Source of the DNA: Atrichornis clamosus
Lineage: Eukaryota > Chordata > Aves > Passeriformes > Menuridae
Direction of reading: 5' to 3'
DNA: 64,000 bases
Assembly (NCBI GenBank): GCA_013400975.1
Contig: WBMZ01003280.1
Coordinates: 1-64,000, forward strand
The notes beneath the pieces were generated by a model that was given only the letters and a program-made list of their open reading frames with translations, was not told the DNA's origin and searched no databases. Below are positions 1 through 12,100 of this stretch, in pieces. Positions within the stretch are counted from its first letter, which is position 1, and each line of letters opens with the position of its first letter. The position numbers and the translations under genes were made by a program.

Positions 1-2268
1 CGCTGGCGGATGGAGGTTCCAGGCACGGAGACAGACTGAATTCAGAATGTGGGATGAATGCCACTGGGAGAACGGGGCTGGAGGGGGAAGGGGGGGGGGG
101 CTGAAAAGCAATTAAAAAAAAAAGATTTCTAAATTATTAACATTTTTTAAATTATTAATGTTATTGGTGCCTCCATGTGAGCCCGCAGATAAACTGCGCT
201 TTGTACTGGCACTAATAATTTATAGCCCGACCAGAGCCCTGTGGTGTGGAGACAATCCAAAAATACACCAACTTTGGTCTCGTCAACGCTACCCGAGTGA
301 GTCTGAATGGGCAGGCGCCTTCTCTCCCCCTGCCCACCCCAAAACCCCAGCGTGACCCCCCCCCAAAAAATGCTGATGAGACAATTTCATCACCATCATA
401 AAAACACGCCAGGCTCCACAAGTCATGAGCGCCTCTGCTCGTTCCTTGAGGGGGAAAGGGGTGGTCCCAGCCGTCCCCAGCACACACTGGTGGGATGGAC
501 ACGTCCCTGTGTCCAGCAGCCACCCAGTGCCAGCTCAGGTGTCCTGCCGGGACTGTCACCGCACTGCTCACACCACGCTTTCTGTGCTGTGCCCAAGCTC
601 TGCTGGATCCAGCATGGTCTGCACAGAGCCTCACGGCATGGCTGAATGCTCAGCATGTTCGTGTCTGCCTGTGCCACCCTTCTGTCACACACTGCCCTCC
701 TCTGTGCGGGTGTTATCAGATGTCCACACGGAATTCCAGCACGTGGCTCTGCCCCACAGCCGTGGATTGAGTCTGCAGGAGCCCTGCAGCTCTGAAATGC
801 CCGGGCCAGCTCAGCACCACGCAGAGCAGCTGGAGCCACGTTCACCAGGGCACGTCTGGTGCAGGTTTGTGCCGTGCCTTTGCTGATAAGCAAATCCTTA
901 CTCCACAGCAATCGCCTTCCTGCCCCCAGAGAAGCCAATCAAATCAAACAGAGTGGAAAAAAAGACAGCCTCTTCATTAACCTAACAAGGAGCCCTGGGG
1001 ATTTACACTCAGAGACCAGAGATTCTCCTCCAGCTCTTGCTGGATGCTTTGCTGATGCTGCTTGTGCTGCTCCCTGGCTCAGCCAGGCCGGCCTGTGCCA
1101 GCCCTGCCCACCCTGGGCAGGGAGCAGCAGAGGGACGGACCCTTGCATGGCTCTGCTTTTCAGTGATGCTCCGGCCCTCTGCTTCCAAGACTGGAACAGC
1201 ATCACCTCTTCCACATCCCTGGCTTTGCCTCATCCAGCCGAGTTACTTCCCATCCCCTGTCCTGCAGGAGAGGACTCGGGACAAGGCACGGCTGTGCTCG
1301 GGAGCAGGATTTGGGACAAGGCACGGCTGTGCTCGGGGCAGGATTTGGGACAAGGCACGGCTGTGCTCGGGGGCAGGATTTGGGACAAGGCACGGCTGTG
1401 CTCGGGGCAGGATTTGGGACAAGGCACGGCTGTGCTCGGGGGCAGNGTGACCGGGGGCAGGATTTGGGACAAGGCACGGCTGTGCTCGGGGCAGGATTTG
1501 GGACAAGGCACAGCTTTACTCAGGGCCAAGCTGAGCCAGTGGCAGCAGGTTCCACCCATCTGAGAGAAGGTGAGGAGGCTGTGCCTGTGCAGGGATGCTC
1601 CTGGATCCTGCATCCAAGTGGATTTAAAGTAGATCCTGTGACCGCCTGGTGCCCCCTTTAGGCACAGCCCAGGACGTGCTGGACCCAGCCAGCTCCCTCC
1701 AAACCCCAGGGAAAACCTGCCAGCAACCCCTGAGTCCACGTGGGACTCGTCACACCCCAGGACTGCAGGACCCTTGTCCCCTCCAGACACCGCTCCAGCC
1801 CAGGAGACGGCAGCAGCATCATCTCACCATTTCCATCCCTAAATGTCAGGGGTGTCTGGCACTGCCTGCATCTCATCCCCTCTGCTCCAGCACGACCCAA
1901 ACGAGCCTTACAGCAGAGATTCTGAATATTCAGATGGACACAAACTCTTGAAACAAGGGAAGAAAAGAACTCCCCTCACCACCCCTGCAATACACACAGC
2001 AGTGATGCTGCTGCTTGTCTATTCCAGTAAGGAAAAGCACATCCCTACGGATAGCACAGAAGGAATTAGTGTTTAGAGACGGCCGAGGGGAGATTCCTCC
2101 ACAAAGATGGGAGAAAGGCTCTGTAGCACACCCTTCAGCACCGTTTGTATTCACGGCAAGACAAACACCCAGCACTGCAGCCCATCAACCCCTCAGGCGC
2201 ACGCAGGCGCTTGGGACACCTCCCAGGCTTATCCCAGATGGAAATTTCTCCCAGGGCAGAGCCTGTAC
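1..2268 (-). other. SAMD11: SAMD11 intron downstream of exon E (partial)
   Basis: This is the start of the intron that follows exon E. It holds a 34-35-bp minisatellite at 1275-1528 and a G-run near 85-101. The expected next exon (human-type DLLRVRQEV) was not found, so the intron continues past the window edge. Confidence 0.75.
1275..1528. repeat. Minisatellite, 34-35 bp unit, about 7 copies
   Basis: The unit reads gggacaaggcacggctgtgc followed by tcggg(gg)caggattt. Copies start near 1278, 1313, 1347, 1382 and 1416. After a break containing an N (1446) the array resumes, and the last copy is degenerate. Spacing alternates between 35 and 34 bp because of one G. Long open frames across it are only a by-product of repetition. 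Confidence 0.95.
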
Positions 2269-2433
2269 CTCCGTGGCTGGGCACTGCCATGCTGTTGGCC
2301 AGCTGGTAGAGACGCTGCTGCTGCTGCTCCTCGAAGGTGCCGTGTTCATTGAGAGCTGACATCATGCGCCTGTAGTGCTCCTCCGGGGTCATCTGCGTCA
2401 CCGCCTCCTCCAGCACGGGCGTGTGCGAGGTTT
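2269..2433 (-). CDS. SAMD11: SAMD11 internal coding exon E (EEHYRRMMSALNE block, Gln run)
   Basis: This 165-nt exon contributes two bases, 54 codons and one base. The acceptor is tgtgccccgcag| and the donor is CACGGAG|gtacag. The peptide starts ETSHTPVLEEAV, passes through TPEEHYRRMMSALNEHGTFEE and ends RLYQLANSMAVPSHG, with the final G beginning the next codon. Human SAMD11, as I remember it, has APEDHYRRLVSALSE-STFEDPQRLYHLGLPSHD in the same order. A run of four CAG codons (QQQQ) stands where human has only a short PQ. The segment resembles part of a helix but has no named domain. The next exon (human DLLRVRQEV...) would lie before position 1 and is not in the window, nor is the SAM domain. 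Confidence 0.94.
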
Positions 2434-3892
2434 CTGCGGGGCACAAAGACTTGGTCTTGGGTTTTTTTCCGAGAGAAATACAGTGGAAAAATCACTTAAG
2501 TACAGGGACAGTGCAAAAGGAAAGAGGAAGGGGGTGGGAGGGACATTAGCACCAATTCCCAGGACTCTCCAGTGTCCCCATGGAGCCTGATGTACCACGC
2601 TGCCACATCAGCTGTCCCCGTGCTCACAATGTACCACTAAATGTGGTCAAGACACACCTGCAGCTGCTAAACCTCCCAACTCATGTACAGGAAGGTCCGC
2701 AGCACCCAAAAATCTTATCAGCAACCTTTTTTAGCTTCCCCCTAAAGCACCAAGGGCTGCACTGCAACAACACAAAATCACCAGCAGGCTCTGCACCCTC
2801 AGAGGGGACAGAGCGGATGGGAGTTCGTCGAGTTCTCAGCCCTTCATCTTTGGGGATGTGAGTTCCTTTTCCAGCTCATACCTGACCACACACCCCGCTC
2901 TTTCTCCCACCTTTCTGAACACCCAAAGGACACCATGAAGCGAGAGGTGCTGGAGCGCCCCGTGTGGGTGGTGCTGACCAGCACCCCAGGGACAGCGACG
3001 ACATCCTCCTGCCCAGCCCTCAGGGGGGAGTCTCAGGAGCAGTTGTTTCACACCTGTGCACGTGGCCAAGCACCCCGAGGCCATCAAAATCACGGCCAGG
3101 CTGCCTCCCTCTCCACCTGCCCGGAATGAGTGCAGGTCCCGGGAGGGAGGTGCTCTGGGGAAGGCCCTGCCTGCTCCTGGGGCAGGAGGGATCCCAGTCT
3201 GGCAGTCAGGGAGAGAAAACCGCGGAGGTTTTGTGTTTACTGTAAGCACAACTCAGTAATTACTGCTCTCCGCCTTGGCTGCTCCAACACTATTTTATCT
3301 TGGATCTTTCCCACAGGCAAAGCCTTTTCATTACTCAGAGAGGAACTCCCAGGAACAATCCGGGCAGGCAGAGGGAAGGGAGGGGGCAGGACGGGCTCCC
3401 CCCACGCCGCAGCCACAAGACCACCACGGTGCTCAGGGAGTGCCAGGACCACCCCTCCGAGTGCCCCAGATTGCCGCTCCTCCATCCCTCATCTCCCTGA
3501 GACCCCCAGGGACCAGGGCAGGGGATTCTGCTGCGAAGCCAAGGCGGTGGCACCTTGCAGCAGCGCCGCGACCAGGGCCCAGGCACGGGAAATCCTGCTG
3601 GGAAAAGCCGTGGATCAAACCCACAGGTGAGAGAAAGACCCCCAAGCTGGGCAGCAGAAAAGAGACTTTGTGGCAGACAAAAGCAGCCCAAGAGACAGAG
3701 CAGCTGTTAAACGTGGCCCTGCCACAGCAGCTCAGGGACTGGCTCTGCCCTGGCCAGAACGAGAGGCCACTGGTGGCCCGTGCTGTGTGACACCAGAGCC
3801 ACGGCACAGCCAAGCACACGGGGCTCAGGCTCTGGTGGACGCAACTTTCACCTGCTCTAATGAAGCCCCCCTGTCCCCAAAACACAGGAGGG

Positions 3893-4044
3893 AATAATAA
3901 TGATCATTATAATAATTATTATAATAATAAAAATGTAATAATAATTTAAAAATTGTAATAATAATAATAAAATTGTAGTAGTAGTAGTAATAATAATAAT
4001 AGCAACAACAACAAAAAACAACAACAACAATAATAATAATAACA
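3893..4044. repeat. TAA/CAA-rich trinucleotide microsatellite
   Basis: About 150 bp of (AAT)n, (GTA)n and (CAA)n runs with little interruption. On the transcribed (minus) strand it is UUA/UUG-rich. Confidence 0.93.
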
Positions 4045-6374
4045 CAAAATGTTTTGGAAAAAAAATAAAAAGAGTCTGAGCTGCACAACATTTCCATACA
4101 GAAGGATTGCTCCACTGGCTCCCAGGGCCAGTGCAAAGGGAAGTGACTTCAGTCCCCTCCAGCACAGCCAGGGCTCTCCATCAGCACCACAGCAATTGGT
4201 GGCTGTCCCTGCAGGCTGGGGCTCTGCCCCTGTGACACACATCCACCTCTCAGGCACCGCTGGCTTCCTGTGCAAATCACAGCTTCAGAGGCTGCTTCAG
4301 AGCTCGCTGGGATGAGGAGCTGGGTTCCCACGCTGTCCTGTGTCCTCCCACCCCTAAAAACCAGACCAGAGGCAGCCGTGCTGTGCCTGCTCCCTCTCAC
4401 TCCCACCTCAGGTCCCCAAACCTGCAAGACATCCATGGAAGCAGCAGGGGAGTGAGTGGAGGACAGAATTCCCTTCCAGATCTCCTTCCCACCAGGCCAG
4501 ATTCCCACCTCCTCCTCCTCTGCTCTCCCTCTGCTCCGGCCACCTGCCCCAGGGATGCAGCAGCTCACGGTTTCAGTTCCCTCCTGATGCTCTTACCCAA
4601 AGGTCTAAGGAGCAAAGCCACATGCCACAGACCTGATTTAGAAAAACACCGATTTTTCTTTTTTTTCCCCCCACAGCTGTGTCATTAGAGAAAAAAAGGG
4701 AGGGGGGAGGGGATTTAATAACACTTAATTACCATAAACTCTATCGGATCAGCGCAGAGCAGATTTCAGGTGCAAGGAGGGGAGGGAGAATGGGGGTGGC
4801 AAGGGGAGGCTAAGAGGAAGGAGGAATCCAGGGAAAGGCTGGATTTCCATGCTTAAAACTTGGAAGATTTCACATGACTCAGCCAGCAGTAATTCCAGCT
4901 TTGCTGGAGCTTTGCTGTCTGCTTTTGTCATTACCAGGGGTAATGCGGGAGACTGATCTCGCCAAATCTCCTGCAGCCGCCAGGTGTGAAATGGACTCTG
5001 GCACAGTCCTGGGAAGGCACAGCCAAGACAGGCATCATCTGCTGAGCCCCCAGGCTCTCCAGCAGCTCCCCCTGTGCCCCCAAGCCAAGGGGAGCCCACC
5101 TCTCCCACCCTCAGCCATCGCTGCAGGGTCCTGCTGGCACAGCCACGGGGGACTCTTGGGGACTCAGCTTTCTGCACAGAGCAAAGGACAGGTCACTGCT
5201 GCACAACCTTTCCACGAAATTTCATAAGGCTCATCCTCCCAAGCAATCCCAGACAAGCCAGCAGCTCCCAGCCCGTCCATCCCCTCTCCTGTGCTACAAC
5301 AAACCCGTGCCAGGCCAAGGTTCCCTTTATTCAACCCCAGTCAAAGCTCAAGGGACCTCCTGAAAACACATCTCACCCCAGACCCAAGGCCAGGTCTTGG
5401 TCAGCAGCTTTAGGGGCCTCCTCTTGGCCAGGGCAGAGAGGGCCTGTGCCCACTGCCCCCCATATTCGGCAGCCTGGGTTTGGGGGGCTGTGACACTGCC
5501 AGCAAGAACGGGGCCAAACCTCGTGTCTTCGTTTGGCCCAACGGGGCAGCTGCCAAAGCCACCAACATATGGCTGTCCCCCCAGAGGAGAGGGCCAAGCT
5601 GACAGAGGCTGGCTCTGAATTGCTCAGCTGCAGTCCAGCTCCAGTTCTGGGCTACTGCATTAGCCAGAGACGCAGGAAGATCCTGTTTTGTTTTAAATGG
5701 TCCACATTAGCAAAGAAAAGAGGACGGCAGAAGGAGCAGCCTGTGAGCTCATCGACCCACCCCAGGGGGTGAGCCCAATATTGTTCCCTACGTGTGTTTT
5801 CCAGCACTTCATCCAGCCTAGTTTCCAACCTTCCCAAACCACGAGGCTTCTACCAGACTTATTTTTCAGCAGCTCGCACGGGAACCAAAACAATCTTCCC
5901 GATTCTCCCTTTTTGCAATCCCTCAGCATTTCACATCTCTAAGCACGTGGGAAGCAGATCTCCAGACACGCAGGGCCGAGGGTTTCGCTTGGGGAATTGT
6001 CTCCTGGGGATGAAGCTCCCTCCACGACCTGCCAGCACAGCCCTGGCTCCCGGCTCCCAGACGCTCCCATTTCCACCTGGCACGCGGGAACGTTCTGCTC
6101 TGTTTGACAGCTCCCTCGGAGATAGGGCTCCTTTTGATCTCTGCTGCGAGCTGTGCGGAGGGGGAAGGGAAGGGAAGGTGGCTGCAAGGGTTTCCAGCCC
6201 CACAGGTGTCTTTTCGCTCAGCCGGGGAGCGGCAGTGATTTCCTTGGCTGCCTCTGTTCTCCCCTCTCTCGGCAGGCGCAGCCACGGCCGCTCGAGCTGA
6301 GCCACGGGGTCACTTCTCCTCTTCCAAAGGCTCTTCCAGAGACAACGCAGCTGTGCCCGAGCCAGAGCTGCCCC

Positions 6375-6556
6375 CAGGGCCGGCATGGGATGGAGAGGGG
6401 CAGATCCTGCCAGGGCAGATCCTGCCAGGGTCAGCGTGGGATGGAGAGGGGCAGCTCCTGCCAGGNCAGGGCCGGCGTGGGATGGAGAGGGGCAGATCCT
6501 GCCAGGGCAGATCCTGCCAGGGTCAGCGTGGGATGGAGAGGGGCAGACCCTGCCTG
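6375..6556. repeat. Minisatellite, 41/51 bp units, 4 copies
   Basis: The core gggatggagaggggcag recurs at 6387, 6438, 6479 and 6530. Within each unit a smaller 'atcctgccagggcag' motif is repeated once or twice. A single N sits at 6466 in the shorter unit. Confidence 0.93.
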
Positions 6557-8340
6557 CATCCACCACGGGCATGCAGAAGGTGGAGGAGCAGCAGCTGCAC
6601 AAGGCACGGGAGCACCAGGCTGGAGGAGAAGTGTCCCAGGAGATGCTGCAGACCTGGCTCCTGCGGCAGGGCAGCGTGGGGCTGACGGGCTCCTCGACTC
6701 CAAGGGGTCCTTGCTTCCCTTCCCGCTCCCAAATCACAAACTGCACTCTGGCTCCCAGCCAAGCCTGGGGCTCCAGCACAGCCTCACACTTCGCCCCACA
6801 GCAGCAGTTCCCAAATCCCAGGTAACTATCCACGAGGGTCCATCCCTCTGGACAATGGTTTGCCACACAAGGCAGATCCTTCTGTTTCCAGGCAGAGCTG
6901 GGAGCACAGGGATTGTTTCCCTCCATGGCACCCGTGCCCCAGGGATGCTGCCGGACTCACAGCAGGATGGGGAAGCTCCTGGGAGCTCTCAGCTGTGAGG
7001 GGCTGTCACTGCTGGGGGTTAGGACAGAAACACGGGGTGCAGCCCCTCCTGTGACCCCCTTTTCACAGCGGGTGGGGAGGTAACAGCCCCCAAAGCACAG
7101 AAGTCTCATCCCCTCACTATTCCAATGGCATTCCAGCATCAGCACAGCCTAGGCTAAAATTCCTGCACAGCACTGGAGGGAACAGGGGCTCTGCAAGGAT
7201 CTAATCAAAACAGGTAACAGGGGAGAGAAATAAAAAGGCCCAGCTCCAAATTTCCATGCTGTATCACCTCTTCCAAAGGGCAGCCAAGGCTGAGAAAGAA
7301 GTGGGAGTAGAAAACAAAACCTTGCTTTATTCAGGGCTTCCTGGGAACCCCTCTGTTGGGGGAATCCCTCAAACATTGGGAGCTAAGGAGCAGGACTGAG
7401 ATCCCAAGGGCATCCTGCAAAGCCAAGGGCTCCTCACCCTGCCCTCAGCCCACTCCAGCAGACAACAAAGGTGGGAAGGCCCGAGGGAAGAGACGGAATG
7501 CGATCACTTGACCCCGCTGCTCCCATGGCCAAAACATCCATTTGTGCCAGCTCAGCCGCTTTATCCGAACACCATCCCTTGGTGTCAGATGGTTTGGTTA
7601 AAGTCCAGCCCATTCCCAGCCAGGCCACACAGGTTCTGCTCCCTGGATTCAGTTCCTAAGCAGGAACTTGGAATTACAAGGGACACAAACCCAGCAGAAA
7701 CAGCAGAGTATCCAATGTGTCCCAGGAGTCTCAGGTTTGATGGAACAAATATGTTTAGGAACCTATGGAAGCATCACCTGGAACTTACCTGCACAGCTAC
7801 CAGAGACATTTCAGGGATAAGAGGAATGCAGCAGCAAAAAATCAAGGAAAACAGATAAAGAGCAGTAGTATAAAGGGCTCCCAGTAAAATCTGAGGCACT
7901 CCTACTGGTATAAAGGAGGTAACAGGCAGGAGAGGGTGACATGGAAGAGAAATTTAGTATTTTCTCAGGCGTTGTTTGCAACATTCTATAAAGTGACACC
8001 AGCACTCAACATCCTCTCAGAGAATTCTGCCTTCAGATCATCATTTGGGGACAAACAGGAAAGAAACAGGAACATTCCGTGAAATCAGGATGCAGGACAG
8101 GTCCCCACAATATATCTTTATACAGCATAATATAAAGTATGTGGTTTAAGAAGGCTTCAGGGCAAACTGCTGCAAAAAGTCCCCTTTGAGATTCCCTGGA
8201 TGGGTTATTGAGAATAAACCCCTGGAAGAGTCTCAGCTGGACTCCAAACCCATGGAACAGCACCTGGCTTCACACAGCTACTCTGATTTTATTTTTTTTT
8301 AGTGGCCAGAGAGTGCAGGTTTAGGCACAGGGATCGAGGT

Positions 8341-8560
8341 GGGTATTACTGACAGCTAATTAGTTTGATATTAACAACAAAGCCTTTAAGTAAACGGCCT
8401 GCAAAACCTCATTTACTCAACCTGGAGACAAACTCATTAACTGCAGGCTCCATTACCCATTGCACTTTGCCAGTCGTAAAGAAAGTTTAAAAATCATGTT
8501 TATAGGAAAGAACTGCAAGACAAATCACGAGATTAAAAAAAAAAAAAAACCACAACCAAA
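8341..8560. promoter_or_regulatory. AT-rich island, candidate conserved noncoding element
   Basis: It contains a CTAATTAG palindrome (8356-8363), further TTAAC and ATTAA cores and little simple repetition, in otherwise GC-rich intron. The regulatory role is inference; conservation was not tested. Confidence 0.25.
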
Positions 8561-9037
8561 AAAGCCTAAATAGAGAAATCTTCTGCAGATTCCATCTCTA
8601 TAGGAACAGTGCCATAAATGCATAAGAGAAAACTAGGCAGCCCTATTCTCCCTGACAGGCTTCTTTTTTCCCTTTAAAGGAACAGATGCCAGCACGATAA
8701 GCCTCTGTGTACCTTTTATATTAAACATGTAATCAAGACATTCTGCCTGAAAAGTAGAAACACCCCTAAAATCCACCTCAAAGGCTGCAGCCTGCTTTTT
8801 TAATCAGAAAGCAATTATTGTAATTAAGAGGCAATCCCCTGCTCGCCCTGCAAGGCTCCCTCCGAGCAGATAAAGGAAAAACAGAGCCTTGGTCGCCTCC
8901 TTCCTGCACCCCCAGTGCCAGACACAGCTCCCACAGCACAGCCCTCCCTCCCCTCCCTCCTTAATTTCAATTAAGTTCCACTCTTAAGACAGGAGAAGAA
9001 AGGGGAAGGGGATGGGGGAGGGAGAAGCAGCACTTAC

Positions 9038-9130
9038 CCTTTGGGGACTCACTCCTGGCTTTCTTGCTTTCTAAAGGACACTCACTGCTGCTGTTGGGAG
9101 AACATACTCTTCTCTTGCCTAAAATTTCAT
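9038..9130 (-). CDS. SAMD11: SAMD11 internal coding exon D (basic, Ser-Pro rich)
   Basis: This 93-nt exon contributes two bases, 30 codons and one base. The acceptor is tctctcctag| and the donor is CCAAAGG|gtaagt, a near-consensus site. The first codon (Asp) is completed by the G from exon C. The peptide reads DEILGKRRVCSPNSSSEC, then PLESKKARSESPK. The human segment, from memory, is DLLGKRLGRSPRISSDCFSEKRARSESP, one codon shorter. Two basic clusters (GKRR and SKKAR) followed by SESP look like a nuclear localisation signal with an adjoining proline-directed phosphosite. That reading is an inference, although basic-R-SESP is conserved. A long pyrimidine-rich tract follows the donor in the intron (transcript sense, 9030 down to about 8985). 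Confidence 0.92.
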
Positions 9131-9224
9131 CTAGGAGAGAGATGAGAAACCTGAGTGTCAGACAAGGCTGGACTTTCCTCTTTGCAGGAGCGACCAGAGA
9201 CACTTTGGTATTTTGCTGCTCTCT

Positions 9225-9250
9225 CACACACACAGACACACACACACATA
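9225..9250. repeat. CA dinucleotide microsatellite
   Basis: An interrupted (CA)n tract about 95 bp upstream (transcript sense) of exon D. Confidence 0.85.
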
Positions 9251-9594
9251 TATTACCAGCAGAGGGGAAAAAAAAAAAAAAGAAAGTAAGAAAAATCATC
9301 ATCTTGAGAGCCTTGATCTGCTTTCCTAATCACGCAGCCCAAAAGCACATAATGACTATTCATACACTGATCAATGCAACGTTTTAAAGCCATAAATTCT
9401 GAATCCAGTTGATTTCCTTACTGAGTTTCATCATTTGTTCTGGTGCCTTTTGTCCCCCCGGTGTTTCCACTCCTTTCATGCCCTGATGCAAAGCAACTGG
9501 GGGAGAGGAAGGGGAGGAAAAAAACAACACAAAAAAAAAAAAAAAGGCAAAAAAATACTGCAGCACAACAGATCTCTGAATCTTCCTACCACAG

Positions 9595-9650
9595 TATCTC
9601 TCTCTCTCTCTCTGTGTGTCTCTCTCTCTCTCAGTCTCTCCCCCTCCCTC
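9595..9650. repeat. CT dinucleotide microsatellite
   Basis: (TC)n broken by a short GTGTGT segment, followed by a C-rich tail to about 9662. Confidence 0.9.
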
Positions 9651-11119
9651 CCCCCTCCTCCTTCAAAACCTCAAGGTCCTCAGCAATCTTCCCCCTCTGG
9701 ATTGCACGGAAACACTCAAGCCTTTTGCATTACTGCAGCCCTAAGAACCAACACCAAATATCTAATACACAATTACAGCGTCCCCGACCAGATTTAAAAT
9801 CAATATCCTCCCCTAATAACGCTGGGGAAACTGAAAGCATGATGGTGCATATGGGCAGGAAGGAAGAGCCTGTTTGTCACTGCGAGCATCAAATTCTCAT
9901 CTATCAAGGGCTTGTTAAAGATGCAGCATCTTAAAAGAAAAAAAAAAAATCTCACAAACAAGCACCATGTTTGAGTGAGAATGGATTGTATCTGCCTGTG
10001 AGCCCAAACACAGCAAAGCTGCTGCAATCTGCCCAAAACGTGTGGGTTAAGGAAGGTTACAAACCCCCTCGGTCCTATTTATAACAACAACAACATTCTT
10101 TCTGTTCCAGGGGACATTTCCAGCCAAGCGACTGTCCCTCACACTCAGAATCACTCCCCATCACTTGGAATTCAGCGGAGCAGCCCGGGCTCCTGCCTTG
10201 GCACTGGATTTATCGGGAGATCGGAGCACAGGTCTGTGGCTGCCTCAGCTGAGCACAGCAGCCCCTCACGGCGCCGAGGGCGGCCCTGCCAGCAGGTGCC
10301 TCTACCCAGGGAGCAACCCCAGAGCTCTGCCAAGTTCCAGGTGGCATTTCAAGGTTTCAAAGGGCACAAGCTGCCCCCAAACTCCCTGTCACCGAGCCCC
10401 TTAACAGAACTGGCACTCGGGGACGATGCAGAGGCTCGTGACCAGCCAGAAGCCAAAGCCAAGGAAACACAACAAAACAGAGGCATTTGGAAAGAGCCAG
10501 GAAAGGACAGAGTCAGCCAGTGACAGCACTGAAGTCCCCTCAGCACTTCACATCCCAGGTGTTGAGTCAGCCTTTCCAGACAATCTGAATTTTTATCAAG
10601 CCTCCTGCCTCAGTTTACCCCTTACACAACTCCTGCAAAGCCACAGCCGGTCCCAGGCGGCCAAGGCAGCATCACAGCTCGGAAGTACCTGGCCACAGAG
10701 CTCCCTCCCCATGGAATGCTTCATTCTTCATGCTGATTTTCCTGGAAACGTTACTCTGATACTGCAAACCCTCGGCGCTGCAGGCCAAGATCACATCTCC
10801 TCCTCAGAAGTGTTCTCAGCCAGGATTTGTGGCTTTGGAACAACCAAAGTCCCAGTGCTCTGCTCGCCCCTCCCAGCCCGGGCAGGAGGCAGCGAAGCCC
10901 AACAGGGCTGAAGGCAGAGGAGTCTCCATGGAAAAGAGCTGGTGACAGCAGCACCGGGGCCATGTGACAGCAGTTGGAATAGGAGCAGTGACAATTCCTG
11001 GGTTTCACAGCTCTGCCAAGGCACCTCATTCCCCCCATCCCTGCTTCCCTCCCGCTGTTCCACTCCCACCCCCGAGCCCATCTGCCGGCAGACGCTCGCT
11101 GCGGCTCGCGCCGGGCCCT

Positions 11120-11170
11120 GCTATTCCCAGCTATTCCCTGCTATTCCCTGCTATTCCCAGGCTATTCCCA
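11120..11170. repeat. Short tandem repeat, CTATTCCC-type, about 5 copies
   Basis: Five copies of ctattccc separated by tg or ag(g). Confidence 0.85.
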
Positions 11171-12080
11171 CGCACGTCAGCAGTCCCATCTCCCTCCCAG
11201 CTGGCTGCACTGGGGCAGGGGAAGGCCAGGACCATGCAGGAACTCTGAAGTGACACCAGCTCCCCCGGCGCCCCGAGCCCCACTTGTGGGCACAGGTGAG
11301 CAGCCAGGTGTGACACCCTGCCACTGGGAGAGGGCCCCTGCACTCGAGATTCCTGCTTGGCCCTCCAGGCAGATCCCACAAAAGTGCATTGATCCCCAGG
11401 ATGATCCTTCCAGCAGCTCAGGTTCTCCCTGTACCACAGCACCAAATCCCACGCGCCGGGTCTGTATTTGGGCTGCCCCCCGGCAGTTCTGGCAGTCAGT
11501 GACACACAGAGTGCAACATTTCTTCTTTTTTATTTTTTTGTCTCTTTTAAGGCAAAGCCCTGCAATGTGGCAGAGATGCCTCTGGCCCCAGAAGTGTGGG
11601 GGCTAAATCAACAGGATATACAGCAAGGCAAAGGGGATAAATATCATCACAAAGATGTAACAACCCACCCCAAATGTACCAGTCAGCAGGAGTCAGCAGG
11701 AGAGCACAGGACCGAACAATCTGAGTTCCAGCCTGGTGTTTTAAGAAGTCAATACCCCATCTTTGCTTCCTTAGCTGCAAAGCAGAGGAGAGGCAGGCCC
11801 CATTTGCTTTAATTATTCAGTGAACTCCCAGTTTCCAGGGCCCAACCTCCACAGCGCCGCGTCTGCCTTCCAGCACCCATCCCTTCCTCTTCACAACTTC
11901 ACCCACGTGCACAGCTCTGCCACCCCGCTGCCACCTGCCACACACGAGCCCTGTCACAGCACCCTGCACTCTGAACCCATCCCTTTCTCTCCACTGCCAC
12001 TCACCCGACCACTCTCTGCTCACACAAAGAACCAGGACACCGAGATGGGAGCAGCCACAGTCCATCTCCCCCTGACTTTG

Positions 12081-12100
12081 CAGCAGCAGCAGCAGCAGCA
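12081..12100. repeat. (CAG)n microsatellite
   Basis: Between six and seven CAG units within intron C-D. The run is not part of a recognised exon. Confidence 0.9.

Larger units (their letters stand above)
2434..9037 (-). other. SAMD11: SAMD11 intron D-E (6.6 kb)
   Basis: This intron is bounded by the donor of exon D and the acceptor of exon E. It contains a 150-bp TAA/CAA-rich microsatellite (3893-4044), a 41/51-bp minisatellite with a single N (6375-6556), and a long AT-rich, homeobox-core-containing stretch around 8341-8560. No other coding sequence was recognised. Confidence 0.85.

Noticed and set aside
3825..4275. Minus-strand frames rich in Tyr, Ile and Leu
   Set aside because: Direct translation of the TAA/CAA microsatellite.
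5931..6926. 331-residue minus-strand open frame
   Set aside because: It runs through a GC-rich minisatellite and an N. Composition is low-complexity and no domain is recognisable.
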